DNA of 64,000 nt from LMUY01 sp965199105 (GTDB taxonomy: Bacteria; Pseudomonadota; Alphaproteobacteria; Acetobacterales; Acetobacteraceae), in NCBI GenBank assembly GCA_965199105.1, contig CBDAQO010000002.1, forward strand, positions 1,922,001 to 1,986,000, given 5' to 3'. The translations under genes were made by a program, and so were the position numbers. The notes under the pieces are model-generated. The model saw nothing but the letters and a program-made list of their open reading frames with translations, made no database searches and was not told where the DNA came from. Positions 26,447-33,792 of the stretch are shown here, one piece after another. The stretch's first letter is position 1, and every line of letters begins with the position of its first letter.

Positions 26447-26716
26447 ATGCGCGCTTTGATGACGTTGGTCGTGGGCATGGGGGTGCTGATCGTGGCGGGC
26501 GTGGTGGGGATCGCGGTGACCGTCGCCCACCGCATGTCCGGGCCGACCGCCGTGTCTGCGACGGTGCTGGAGGAGCCCGCCGGCACACGGATGCAGTCGC
26601 TTGCGGTGTCGGGCGACCGGATCGGTATTTTGCTGGCCGGCGGCGGCTTGGACCGGATGGTGATGATCGATGCGCGATCGGGCCACGTCGTGGGCCGCGT
26701 CGGGCTGGCGCGCTAA
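26447..26716 (+). CDS. Small single-pass membrane protein (DUF6476-like)
   Basis: 89 residues from ATG 26447, with GGGGAGAA upstream. One N-terminal membrane helix ('LMTLVVGMGVLIVAGVVGIAV') is followed by a soluble domain with short beta-like repeats ('MQSLAVSGDRIGILLAG', 'RMVMIDARSGHVVGRV'). It resembles a small family found in Rhodospirillales; the function is unknown. It is divergent from the pseudouridine synthase gene, and its TAA shares a base with the ATG of the DUF2256 gene. Confidence 0.75.
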   Translation: MRALMTLVVGMGVLIVAGVVGIAVTVAHRMSGPTAVSATVLEEPAGTRMQSLAVSGDRIGILLAGGGLDRMVMIDARSGHVVGRVGLAR

Positions 26717-26928
26717 TGCAGCGGGATTTGCCGTCCAAGCTCTGTGCGGCGTGTGGACGCTCGTTCACGTGGCGCCGCAAATGGGCCCGGGACTGGGACC
26801 AGGTGCGCTATTGTTCGGACGCCTGCCGCAGTGGCCGCTATGGCGCGGCAGTCGCGGGATTGCAGGCTCGCGCCGAGGGGGCCGGGGCGGTGAAGGCGAG
26901 GGTTGCGAAGAAGCCGCGTTCGGCTTAA
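26716..26928 (+). CDS. DUF2256 zinc-ribbon protein
   Basis: 70 residues, coupled to the preceding gene by TAATG. Two CxxC-like pairs ('KLCAACGRSFTWRRKW' and 'VRYCSDACRSGR') form the DUF2256 signature, a probable zinc ribbon. The C terminus is Ala/Lys/Arg-rich. The family is often encoded near photolyase or redox genes, but its role is not known. Confidence 0.85.
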   Translation: MQRDLPSKLCAACGRSFTWRRKWARDWDQVRYCSDACRSGRYGAAVAGLQARAEGAGAVKARVAKKPRSA

Positions 26929-26942
26929 TTGCCGGGTTCGCG

Positions 26943-27018
26943 GTCCTGTTCGTCTAGAGGCCTAGGACACCGCCCTCTCACGGCGGTAACAGGGGTTCGA
27001 ATCCCCTACGGGACGCCA
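26943..27018 (+). tRNA. tRNA-Glu (anticodon CUC)
   Basis: The acceptor stem GTCCTGT/ACGGGAC contains one G-T pair. The anticodon stem CCGCC/GGCGG encloses loop CTCTCAC (anticodon CTC), and the T arm carries GTTCGAATC. Discriminator G and an encoded CCA follow. The length of 76 bases is standard. Confidence 0.95.
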
Positions 27019-27182
27019 TTGCTTGAATATACCCTGGCCCCTCAATGGGTTGCAGCGGTTTGACACTTCAAGTTGGCCAGCTCCGTCAACCTGTCGCCTT
27101 GCTTGAGGGCACGCCATTATCCTGGCCGGTCAGTCATCGTGGGCAGGCCGTCACCCGCGTGGGCAAGTGAACGCCGACTGGC

Positions 27183-27671
27183 TCAGCCGAGGTCGGATAC
27201 GGCTCTGACCAGCGACAACAGACAGCCTGGCCGAGCGGTGTGGATGTTCACGAACGCCGTTCTGGGATCGCTCAAGGCTCGTTCGAGGGGATCATGGACC
27301 TGGTTGCCCGGGCAGACCTGGCCAAGGTCGTAGAGGCACTGATCGGCCGCGTCGTAGGCGCGAACCGATACGAGCGCGTTGGCTCGAATAATCGGTGCCA
27401 CCTCGTGCATGGCTACAGCACGTGGGCAGGCGACCTCGTGCAGGAAGATAGGGCTCGCTGTCCAGTAGATGCCGCGTGGCTGTGGCAGGTCGTAGGACCC
27501 CAGCAGCATGCCTTCGCCAGGTTCGGCCAGGCGCAGGCAGTGGCGGCATGGAAAACCACCGTCCGATGCCGCCACGACCCGGCGGACCTGGTTATCACGG
27601 TCGTCCCGCCTGGTCCGGCGAAAGCGCTCGGCCGTCTCGGTCGGGATCGGAATGCACTGAAACGCCACCAT
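27183..27671 (-). CDS. DUF1203 domain protein
   Basis: 162 residues from ATG 27671, with GAGGTGG upstream. The family pattern is clear: 'GFPCRHCLRLAEPGEGM', 'GIYWTASPIFLHEVACPR', 'VRAYDAADQCLYDLGQV' and 'AFVNIHTARPGC'. DUF1203 proteins are conserved but uncharacterised. The 164 bp between tRNA-Glu and this stop show no feature I can support. Confidence 0.85.
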   Translation of the reverse strand: MVAFQCIPIPTETAERFRRTRRDDRDNQVRRVVAASDGGFPCRHCLRLAEPGEGMLLGSYDLPQPRGIYWTASPIFLHEVACPRAVAMHEVAPIIRANALVSVRAYDAADQCLYDLGQVCPGNQVHDPLERALSDPRTAFVNIHTARPGCLLSLVRAVSDLG

Positions 27672-27762
27672 CGGACCACCTCGTCGGCAAACCCTTAGGC
27701 CGCGACGGAAAGCCCAGCACCCCGCTTCTTGCCCCCAAGTCGAGGTGCCCACCCGCCGCCGT

Positions 27763-28491
27763 TCAGCCGGGGTAAGCGAGCGCGTAGGCCTCCTGGACCG
27801 CCTCCTCCAGCGTGCGGCCCTCTTGGTATGGCGCAAGATCAGTGGTTCGCTGCACGCCGGGCAGCCGTCGCGGGCAGGGTTCGGGCGCACCGAGCACCAT
27901 GCGCACGGGCAGCCTTTCGGCGTAGATCGGCAATTCATAGTCGTCGTCATCATCGGCCACGCCCTTCGCGCGGATCTTCGCCGAGGCCCGCTCGATCGGC
28001 ATCGCCACCACCGCCGTCGCCTTGACCTCCTGGTCCGTGCTCTGCCGCAGGGTCGCGGTGCGGCCGGGGAAGAAGCGGTCCACCATCATGAGCAGCGCGC
28101 GCCGCTTCTCCGCCGGGTCGGCGACGAGCCGGGCTTGGCCGAACGCCATCACCGAGCGGTAGTCTGCCGAGTGGTTGAAGCCGCAGCGCGCGAGCACGAG
28201 GCTGTCAAGATGGGTTACGGTGAGGCAGGCAGCCTGGCCTGCGGATTGGTTTCGCAACATGCGGCTGGCGCTGCTGCCGTGCCAATACAGCACGCTGCCT
28301 TCGCGCCAAAACAGCGTCGGTGTGCAGTAAGGCTGTCCGTCGATGACGTAGGACACGTGACACAACACGGCCGCGTCAAGCAGCCGATGGACCGTCTCGT
28401 GGTCGTAGAACCCGCGCTCATGCCGGCGCTTGACGCGGTTGGTCGCGTCCACCGTGTAGCTTGCGGGATCAATTGGTTGTGGCAGGTCCAT
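27763..28491 (-). CDS. Pyridoxamine 5'-phosphate oxidase-like flavin-binding protein (NimA/Pyridox_ox_2 type)
   Basis: 242 residues from ATG 28491, with AAGGA upstream. The split-barrel FMN-binding fold is suggested by 'LLDAAVLCHVSYVIDGQPYC', 'LYWHGSSASRMLRN' and 'YRSVMAFGQARLV'. Such proteins bind flavin or cofactor F420-type ligands; the substrate is unknown. It is divergent from a MocR regulator across 74 bp containing two direct repeats, so it is probably that regulator's target. It is distinct from the true pdxH at 50687. Confidence 0.83.
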   Translation of the reverse strand: MDLPQPIDPASYTVDATNRVKRRHERGFYDHETVHRLLDAAVLCHVSYVIDGQPYCTPTLFWREGSVLYWHGSSASRMLRNQSAGQAACLTVTHLDSLVLARCGFNHSADYRSVMAFGQARLVADPAEKRRALLMMVDRFFPGRTATLRQSTDQEVKATAVVAMPIERASAKIRAKGVADDDDDYELPIYAERLPVRMVLGAPEPCPRRLPGVQRTTDLAPYQEGRTLEEAVQEAYALAYPG

Positions 28492-28504
28492 CGTGGTGAT
28501 CCTT

Positions 28505-28548
28505 GTTGACCGCGCGATGATGGCAGGCCGACAGTGGTTGTCGCGAGA
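28505..28548. promoter_or_regulatory. Direct repeats in the PNPOx-like/MocR intergenic region (possible MocR operator)
   Basis: GTTGACCGCGCGA (28505-28517) and GTTGTCGCGAGA (28537-28548) are imperfect direct repeats about 32 bp (three helical turns) apart in the 74-bp divergent promoter region. MocR/PdxR regulators commonly bind spaced direct repeats. This is inference from pattern only. Confidence 0.35.
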
Positions 28549-28565
28549 GCCAATTGGAGTGCGAT

Positions 28566-30041
28566 TTGCCAACCACTTCCGGCGTGCGGCGCGGGCTGCT
28601 GGACATGCCGCTGGTCCTGGACGAGGCAGCGGGCAGCCAGCCGAGCCGTGTGCATGCCGCGCTCCGGGCGGCAATCCTGGAGGGCCGGCTCGCCCCCGGA
28701 ACACGGCTTCCGTCCAGCCGCGCGCTGGCCGAGCAACTCCAGGTGCGGCGCAACGCGGTGGTGGCCGCGTATGAGCACCTGCTGAGCGACGGCCTGGTCG
28801 AAGCGCGTGTTGGCGCCGGAACGTTCGTTGCCGCGCAGGTGCCGTTCGGCCCGACGGCACCCAGTTCCGCCCCGGCGCCGTCGTTGCGCCCCGCCCTTGC
28901 GGCGTTCTCCCTTGGCCGAACCCATCCCGACCCGGCGTTGCTCCAAGCCTTCGCGCGAGCCATCCGCCGCCGCCTGGCCGCGGCCGACCCGGCGCATTTC
29001 GGCTACGGCGACCCGCGTGGGAGCGAGGAACTGCGCGTCGCCATCGCCAGCCACCTCGCGGCGACGCGCGGCATTCGCTGCGAGGCCGGGTGCGTGCTCC
29101 TCACGAGCGGGACGCAAAGCGCACTCCGCCTGCTCGCTGCCGTGCTGCTCCGCCCTGGTGACGCTGCCTGGATGGAAGACCCCGGCTATCCACCCGCGCG
29201 GCGCAGCCTGGAAGCCGCCGGCGCACGGGTGGTCCCGGTGCCGGTGGACGGCGCCGGGTTGAACGTGGCCGAGGGACGCCGCCGGGCGCCGCGCGCGCGC
29301 CTCGCCTACGTCACCCCGTCGCATCAGTTTCCAACCGGTGTCGCAATGACGATGGCGCGCCGCCTTGCCCTGCTCGACTGGGCGGGCAAGGCCGATGGCT
29401 GGGTGCTCGAGGACGACTACGACAGCGAGTTTCGCTACGCCGGCCCGCCGCTCACGGCGCTCGCTGGCATGGATGGGGATGGCCGGACCATTTACCTCGG
29501 CACCTTCTCCAAGGCGCTGCTTCCAGGCCTGCGGATGGGCTACGCCGTCTTGCCGGCGCCCTTGGTGGAACGGGTCGTCGAAGCCCGGGCGGCGGCCGAC
29601 CCGTGTCCTGCGAGCTTGCTGGAGGGCGCCGTCGTCGACCTGCTGTCGCAAGGCATTTTCACTGCCCATGTGCGGCGCATGCGCTGCCGCTACCGTGCCG
29701 CGCGCGACCTGGTGGCCGGCACCCTCTTGCAGGCGTCGCACCACCTGCTGCAGGTAACGATACGGGATCAGGGACTACACCTGGTCGCGCTGCTGCCGGA
29801 GGAGTGGCCGCCTGAGGCCGCGCGGGACATCCGCAAGGCGGCCGGGATCGAAGGCCGGCTGCTGTCCGACACCCAAATCGTCCCGACCGGGCCGGGGGGC
29901 TTCGTGCTCGGCTTTTCGGGTCATTCCATCCCGGACTTGCGAGCCGCCGCCGAGCGGCTGGGAGGGTCTGTCGTCGGCTATGGTCGGCTGCTCTCGAACG
30001 CGTCCGAGGTGATCGGATCTTTCCCGATGCTGCAGGGGTAG
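28566..30041 (+). CDS. MocR/PdxR-type transcriptional regulator (GntR HTH fused to aminotransferase-like domain)
   Basis: 491 residues from a TTG at 28566 preceded by GGAG; a TTG at 28554 and ATG at 28605 are alternatives. A GntR winged helix (~20-85) contains 'GTRLPSSRALAEQLQVRRNA' and 'GLVEARVGAGTFVA'. The class I aminotransferase-fold domain has 'GYGDPRGSEELRVAIASHL', 'EDDYDSEFRY' and the PLP lysine in 'YLGTFSKALLPGLRMGY'. These regulators sense PLP or related ligands. Its divergent neighbour is a PNPOx-like protein, which fits vitamin B6-linked control. Confidence 0.9.
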   Translation: MPTTSGVRRGLLDMPLVLDEAAGSQPSRVHAALRAAILEGRLAPGTRLPSSRALAEQLQVRRNAVVAAYEHLLSDGLVEARVGAGTFVAAQVPFGPTAPSSAPAPSLRPALAAFSLGRTHPDPALLQAFARAIRRRLAAADPAHFGYGDPRGSEELRVAIASHLAATRGIRCEAGCVLLTSGTQSALRLLAAVLLRPGDAAWMEDPGYPPARRSLEAAGARVVPVPVDGAGLNVAEGRRRAPRARLAYVTPSHQFPTGVAMTMARRLALLDWAGKADGWVLEDDYDSEFRYAGPPLTALAGMDGDGRTIYLGTFSKALLPGLRMGYAVLPAPLVERVVEARAAADPCPASLLEGAVVDLLSQGIFTAHVRRMRCRYRAARDLVAGTLLQASHHLLQVTIRDQGLHLVALLPEEWPPEAARDIRKAAGIEGRLLSDTQIVPTGPGGFVLGFSGHSIPDLRAAAERLGGSVVGYGRLLSNASEVIGSFPMLQG

Positions 30042-30395
30042 AGCGTTGCTGGCGGGCGTGCATTCGTTCGATGAACGGCGCCTTCGGTTATCCATTGGAG
30101 CGAATCTAATTCGTCAGGGCGACTACGCGCCTGTAGGCGGCTTGGGCCAAGCGGCTGAACGTGCTGCATCGTCTCGGCGGCATCTCGATCGCCGTCGCCG
30201 GCAGCCGCGCCGTGTCACAGGCCACGACGACCATCACCCAGCGCGCACCGGCAGGCGCTCGGCATGTACAGGCGAACTACAAGGTGCAGCAGGAGATTGC
30301 GGCAGCGCGCCGGACAGTCAACCAGCCCAAGCCGCTCCAACCGAAGTGGCAAACGCCCCGTCGCCGCCGTATATTGGCCCGACAAGGAGCAACCC
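30042..30395. other. 354-bp intergenic region without a convincing gene
   Basis: Between the MocR gene and a cluster of three small genes. Open frames exist but lack ribosome-binding sites and protein-like composition. The last ~20 bp carry the AAGGAG site of the next gene. I see no tRNA or repeat, and no hairpin worth listing. Confidence 0.5.
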
Positions 30396-30623
30396 ATGGC
30401 AGCCAAACCGATGACCGCGCGCTCCGCCGCGAAGCCCGCCGCTGCGCCCAAGCAGGTCGCCGCCAAGTCGGCTGGCGGCAAGGCAGCGGCTCCAACCACG
30501 ACCGCCGACAGCACGGCCACGATCGACCTCACCGTCAGGTTCGACACCACGCTCGAGCGCGTCAAGCAACGCAACAAGGAGTTGGCCGCTGGCCTGAAGG
30601 CGATGCTGGCGGAGATCAAGTAG
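30396..30623 (+). CDS. Small Lys/Ala-rich protein (75 aa)
   Basis: ATG 30396 has a good AAGGAG site five bases upstream. The first half is Ala/Lys-rich and basic ('AAKPMTARSAAKPAAAPKQ'), resembling a disordered nucleic-acid-binding tail. The second half is an amphipathic helix ('TLERVKQRNKELAAGLKAML'). The family is not recognised. It is the first of three closely spaced small genes; the next starts 17 bp after its stop. Confidence 0.65.
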   Translation: MAAKPMTARSAAKPAAAPKQVAAKSAGGKAAAPTTTADSTATIDLTVRFDTTLERVKQRNKELAAGLKAMLAEIK

Positions 30624-30640
30624 TGCCGGAAGAGGTGTCG

Positions 30641-30772
30641 ATGGACCGCGCCTTGGCCGCCATCCAAGAGGTCGAGGCGTTGCAGGTCCAGATGAAGGGC
30701 GTTCTAGACTTGCTGAAGAACCTGTCCGAGCGGCTCATGGCGCTCGAGACCGCAAGCAAGGCGGCGGCCTGA
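30641..30772 (+). CDS. Very small coiled-coil protein (43 aa)
   Basis: ATG 30641 follows GGAAGAGG with ideal spacing; an in-frame GTG at 30623 would add six residues and overlap the previous stop. The whole product is one amphipathic helix with heptad-like leucines ('ALQVQMKGVLDLLKNLSERL'), suited to pairing with the helix of its upstream neighbour. No family recognised; coding status rests on the ribosome-binding site and context. Confidence 0.55.
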   Translation: MDRALAAIQEVEALQVQMKGVLDLLKNLSERLMALETASKAAA

Positions 30773-30777
30773 GCGCG

Positions 30778-31077
30778 ATGGCCGACGCGCCGCCCCCCGG
30801 ATGGCCCCCCGGCGTCCACCAGGTCAGCTTCAACGACGTTGGCCGTTTCGGCGTCAGCCCCAAGAACGAGCTGTTCTGGGACGGAAAGCGCATCCTCACC
30901 AGCAACCAGGTCCGGCTGTCGTTCTTCCAGACCGTGCTGGCGCTGCTGGCCACCCTGGCCACCATCATCGGCGGCGTGAACAACGCGTCCACCTTCCTCT
31001 GTGCCCGCAACATCCGCTGGCTGAGCTGCCCGGTGCCCGCCGTGGCCGCCCCGCCGCCGCCCGCTCCCCGCGGCTAG
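30778..31077 (+). CDS. Small single-pass membrane protein with LFWDGK motif (99 aa)
   Basis: It begins 5 bp after the previous stop. A soluble N terminus carries 'GVSPKNELFWDGKRILTSNQ', a pattern I associate with small uncharacterised membrane proteins of the 'LYWDGKPV' type. One membrane helix follows ('FFQTVLALLATLATIIGGV'), then a short Cys-containing and proline-rich tail. Function unknown. The three-gene arrangement suggests a small membrane-associated complex. Confidence 0.65.
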   Translation: MADAPPPGWPPGVHQVSFNDVGRFGVSPKNELFWDGKRILTSNQVRLSFFQTVLALLATLATIIGGVNNASTFLCARNIRWLSCPVPAVAAPPPPAPRG

Positions 31078-31237
31078 ACCACTCCGCTCCCCCTGACCAA
31101 GCCGGCTATTTGCCGCAAAAACGCCTTATTACCGCCTGCATCACGCCATCTGTGCCCTTGGCGATATGACCCGGCATCGCTATACACCCGCGCACCTGCA
31201 CCCCGTCGACGCTTGGAGCGCAAAGGATGCATCGCCG

Positions 31238-31651
31238 ATGCTGACACTGCCGCCGGACTACCGCCCCGCCGACGACGAGGAGTTCATGCATCCTCGCCAG
31301 GCCGAATATTTTCGGCAGAAGCTGCTCAGGTGGCGCAACGAACTCATCCGCGAGGCCGACGGCACCTTGGCCAGTCTGTCGGAGGGCGGCATCCATGAGG
31401 CCGACATCACCGACCGCGCCAGCGTCGAGACCGACCGGGCGCTCGAACTGCGCACCCGGGACCGCGCCCGCAAGTTGATCAGCAAGATCGACCAGGCGCT
31501 GCAGCGCATCGACAACGGCAGCTACGGGTTCTGCGAGGAAAGCGGCGAGCCGATCGGCCTCAAGCGCCTCGAGGCCCGCCCCATCGCCACCCTGTCGATC
31601 GAAGCCCAGGAGCGCCACGAGCGCATGGAGCGCGTCCACCGCGACGATTGA
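31238..31651 (+). CDS. dksA: RNA polymerase-binding transcription factor DksA
   Basis: 137 residues from ATG 31238, preceded by AAAGGA; ATG 31166 is the longer alternative. The coiled coil spans ~'YFRQKLLRWRNELIREADG' to 'IDQALQRIDNGSYGF', with acidic tip residues in 'EADITDRASVETDRALE'. The zinc-finger region has only one cysteine ('GFCEESGEPIGLKRLEARP'), the cysteine-poor form usual in alphaproteobacteria, so it probably does not bind zinc as the E. coli protein does. It works with ppGpp at promoters in the stringent response. Confidence 0.93.
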   Translation: MLTLPPDYRPADDEEFMHPRQAEYFRQKLLRWRNELIREADGTLASLSEGGIHEADITDRASVETDRALELRTRDRARKLISKIDQALQRIDNGSYGFCEESGEPIGLKRLEARPIATLSIEAQERHERMERVHRDD

Positions 31652-31658
31652 TGCTGAA

Positions 31659-32381
31659 TTAGCGCGTGAACGCCACGATGTAGTTCACGCCCAAGTCCCG
31701 GCTGATCCGCCACCGCCACACCACCGGGTCGAAGCTCATGCCCGCGCTGGCCGTCATGCGCAACCCGGCCGCGCGGCCAAGCGCCGCCAGTTCGGCGGGG
31801 GTGATGAAGCGCTGCCAGTCATGCGTGCCGCGAGGCAGCAGCCGCAACACGTATTCCGCCCCGAGTTTAGCGACCAGCAGCGAGCGCGCGGTTCGGTTCA
31901 GGGTGGAGAGCACCACCTGGCCGCCCGGCGCCACCAGGCGCGCCAGATCCCGCAGCAGGGCCGCCGGGTCGGCCACGTGCTCGATCACCTCGAGCGCGGT
32001 CACGGCGCCGAATTGGCTGCCCTCCGCCACCAGGTTGGCGGCGGTTGCCTGCCGATACGCCACGGTGAGCCGCTGATGCTCGGCATGGCGCCTTGCCACC
32101 GCGAGTACGGCCGGCGCCAGGTCGATCCCCGTCACCGTGTGCCCCAGCCGCGCCAGCGCCTCCGCCGCCAACCCGGCGCCGCACCCCACGTCCAACACCG
32201 CGACCGGTCCGGGCAAGCGCGCGGTGATCCAGCCCACCCGCAGCGGGTTCATCGCGTGCAGCGGCGCCATTGGGCCGGCCGGGTCCCACCATTCGGCGGC
32301 CAGCGCGTCGAACTTGGCGATCTCGGCGGCCTGCAACGGGGAGCTGTGTTGCATCGCCGCAAGGTTGTCCGGGTGCGCCAT
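31659..32381 (-). CDS. ubiG: Ubiquinone biosynthesis O-methyltransferase
   Basis: 240 residues. 'IAKFDALAAEWWDPAGPMAPLHAMNP' at the N terminus is the UbiG hallmark (shown in parts: 'KFDALAAEWWDP', 'PLHAMNPLR'). SAM-binding motif I is 'VLDVGCGAGLAAEALAR', with later 'ALEVIEHVADP' and 'GTHDWQRFITPAEL'. It performs both O-methylations of ubiquinone synthesis. The ATG at 32381 is chosen by homology, since no strong ribosome-binding site is seen. It is divergent from lysC, a common alphaproteobacterial order, and converges on dksA. Confidence 0.95.
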   Translation of the reverse strand: MAHPDNLAAMQHSSPLQAAEIAKFDALAAEWWDPAGPMAPLHAMNPLRVGWITARLPGPVAVLDVGCGAGLAAEALARLGHTVTGIDLAPAVLAVARRHAEHQRLTVAYRQATAANLVAEGSQFGAVTALEVIEHVADPAALLRDLARLVAPGGQVVLSTLNRTARSLLVAKLGAEYVLRLLPRGTHDWQRFITPAELAALGRAAGLRMTASAGMSFDPVVWRWRISRDLGVNYIVAFTR

Positions 32382-32491
32382 GGCAGGTATGTGGCTGTGT
32401 TTCGCGGCAGCCGCAATTGGCAGTGGCGTGACCCTGGGCAAGCCTGGCGTTGCGGCAGGCCCATCTCACACCGGGGTGGCGGGATTTGGTT

Positions 32492-32544
32492 GTAGAGTGG
32501 GCGTTGTAGACTGGCGTGGTAGACTGGCGTCGTAGACTGGGGCG
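32492..32544 (+). repeat. Four short tandem repeats in the lysC leader
   Basis: The unit GTAGACTGGCGT-(G/C) occurs four times, beginning at 32492 (variant GTAGAGTGGGCGT), 32506, 32519 and 32532 (variant GTAGACTGGGGCG), with periods of 14, 13 and 13 bp. The array ends within a few bases of the lysC ATG. It lies in the divergent ubiG-lysC promoter region. Confidence 0.8.
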
Positions 32545-32547
32545 GGC

Positions 32548-33792
32548 ATGGCGCGGATCGTGATGAAGTTTGGCGGCACGTCGGTCGGCGACCTCGACCG
32601 CATCCGCAACGTCGCCCGCCGGGTCAAGCGGCAGACCGAAGCCGGGCACGAGGTGGCCGTCGTGGTCTCCGCCATGGCCGGCGTCACCAACCAGTTGGTC
32701 GCCTGGTGCCAAGCGCTCGCCCCGCTGCACGACGCACGCGAGTATGACGCCGTGGTCGCCACCGGGGAGCAGGTCACCAGCGGGCTGCTGGCCATCGCGC
32801 TGCAGGAGATCGGCGTGGACGCGCGCTCCTGGTGCGGCTGGCAAATCCCGCTCTGCACCGACGGCGCCCACGGCAAGGCCCGCATCGAGTGCATCGAGGC
32901 CAGCCTGCTGCTCACCCGCATGGCCGCCGGGCAGGTTCCCGTGCTGGCCGGCTTCCAGGGCATCGGCCCCGACAACCGCATCACCACGCTGGGCCGCGGC
33001 GGGTCGGACACGTCGGCCGTGGCGCTCGCCGCCGCCCTGCGCGCCGACCGCTGCGACATCTACACCGACGTCGACGGCATCTACACCACCGACCCGCGCA
33101 TCGTGGCCAAGGCGCGCAAGCTCGAGCGCATCGCCTACGAGGAAATGCTCGAGCTCGCCTCGGTCGGCGCGCGTGTGCTGCAGACACGCAGCGTGGAATT
33201 GGCCATGAAGGAGCGGGTCCGCGTGCAGGTGCTGTCCTCGTTCGACGGCGCCGCGGCGGAGGGGCGCGAGGAAGGCACCGGCGGCTCCCTGGTGGTGGGC
33301 GAGGACGAGATCATGGAACAGGAAATAGTGTCCGGCATCGCCTACTCGCGCGACGAGGCCAAGCTCACCGTGCGCCGCATCCCCGACCGGCCCGGGGTTG
33401 CCGCCGCCATCTTCGGGCCGCTCACCGCTGCCAACGTGAATGTCGACATGATCGTGCAGAACGTGAGCGCGGACGGCACCACCGACCTCACCTTCACCGT
33501 CGGGCGCGCCGACCTCGCGCTCGCCCAGTCCACCCTGGGCGCCGCCGCCGTGGCGGTGGGTTACGCCGAGGTGCTGACCGACGCGGACGTGGCCAAGATC
33601 AGCGTCGTCGGCGTCGGTATGCGCTCGCATGTTGGGGTGGCCAACACCATGTTCCGAACGCTGGCCGAGAAGGGAATCAACATCCAGGTGATCTCGACCA
33701 GCGAAATCAAGGTGTCAGTGCTGGTGGGAGCCGAATACACGGAGCTGGCGGTGCGGGCGTTGCACACAGCCTATGGCCTCGATGCCGCCTGA
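32548..33792 (+). CDS. lysC: Aspartate kinase
   Basis: 414 residues, full length. It phosphorylates aspartate, the first step to lysine, threonine and methionine. 'RIVMKFGGTSVGDLDRI' is the kinase start, and 'GRGGSDTSAVALAAAL' and 'YTDVDGIYTTDPRIV' line the nucleotide site. Two C-terminal ACT domains ('VRRIPDRPGVAAAIFGPL', 'ISVVGVGMRSHVGVANTMF') give feedback control by lysine or threonine. A tandem repeat sits directly upstream. The next gene starts inside its last codons. Confidence 0.97.
   Translation: MARIVMKFGGTSVGDLDRIRNVARRVKRQTEAGHEVAVVVSAMAGVTNQLVAWCQALAPLHDAREYDAVVATGEQVTSGLLAIALQEIGVDARSWCGWQIPLCTDGAHGKARIECIEASLLLTRMAAGQVPVLAGFQGIGPDNRITTLGRGGSDTSAVALAAALRADRCDIYTDVDGIYTTDPRIVAKARKLERIAYEEMLELASVGARVLQTRSVELAMKERVRVQVLSSFDGAAAEGREEGTGGSLVVGEDEIMEQEIVSGIAYSRDEAKLTVRRIPDRPGVAAAIFGPLTAANVNVDMIVQNVSADGTTDLTFTVGRADLALAQSTLGAAAVAVGYAEVLTDADVAKISVVGVGMRSHVGVANTMFRTLAEKGINIQVISTSEIKVSVLVGAEYTELAVRALHTAYGLDAA

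Noticed and set aside
30046..30414. Open frames between the MocR gene and the small-gene cluster
   Set aside because: No ribosome-binding site, no recognisable domain, and composition is like random GC-rich translation.
32492..32544. CRISPR-like array
   Set aside because: The repeats are 13-14 bp in direct tandem without unique spacers; no cas genes are present.
31867..33630. 587-codon minus-strand frame across ubiG and lysC
   Set aside because: It spans two clearly recognised genes on other frames and the promoter region between them.
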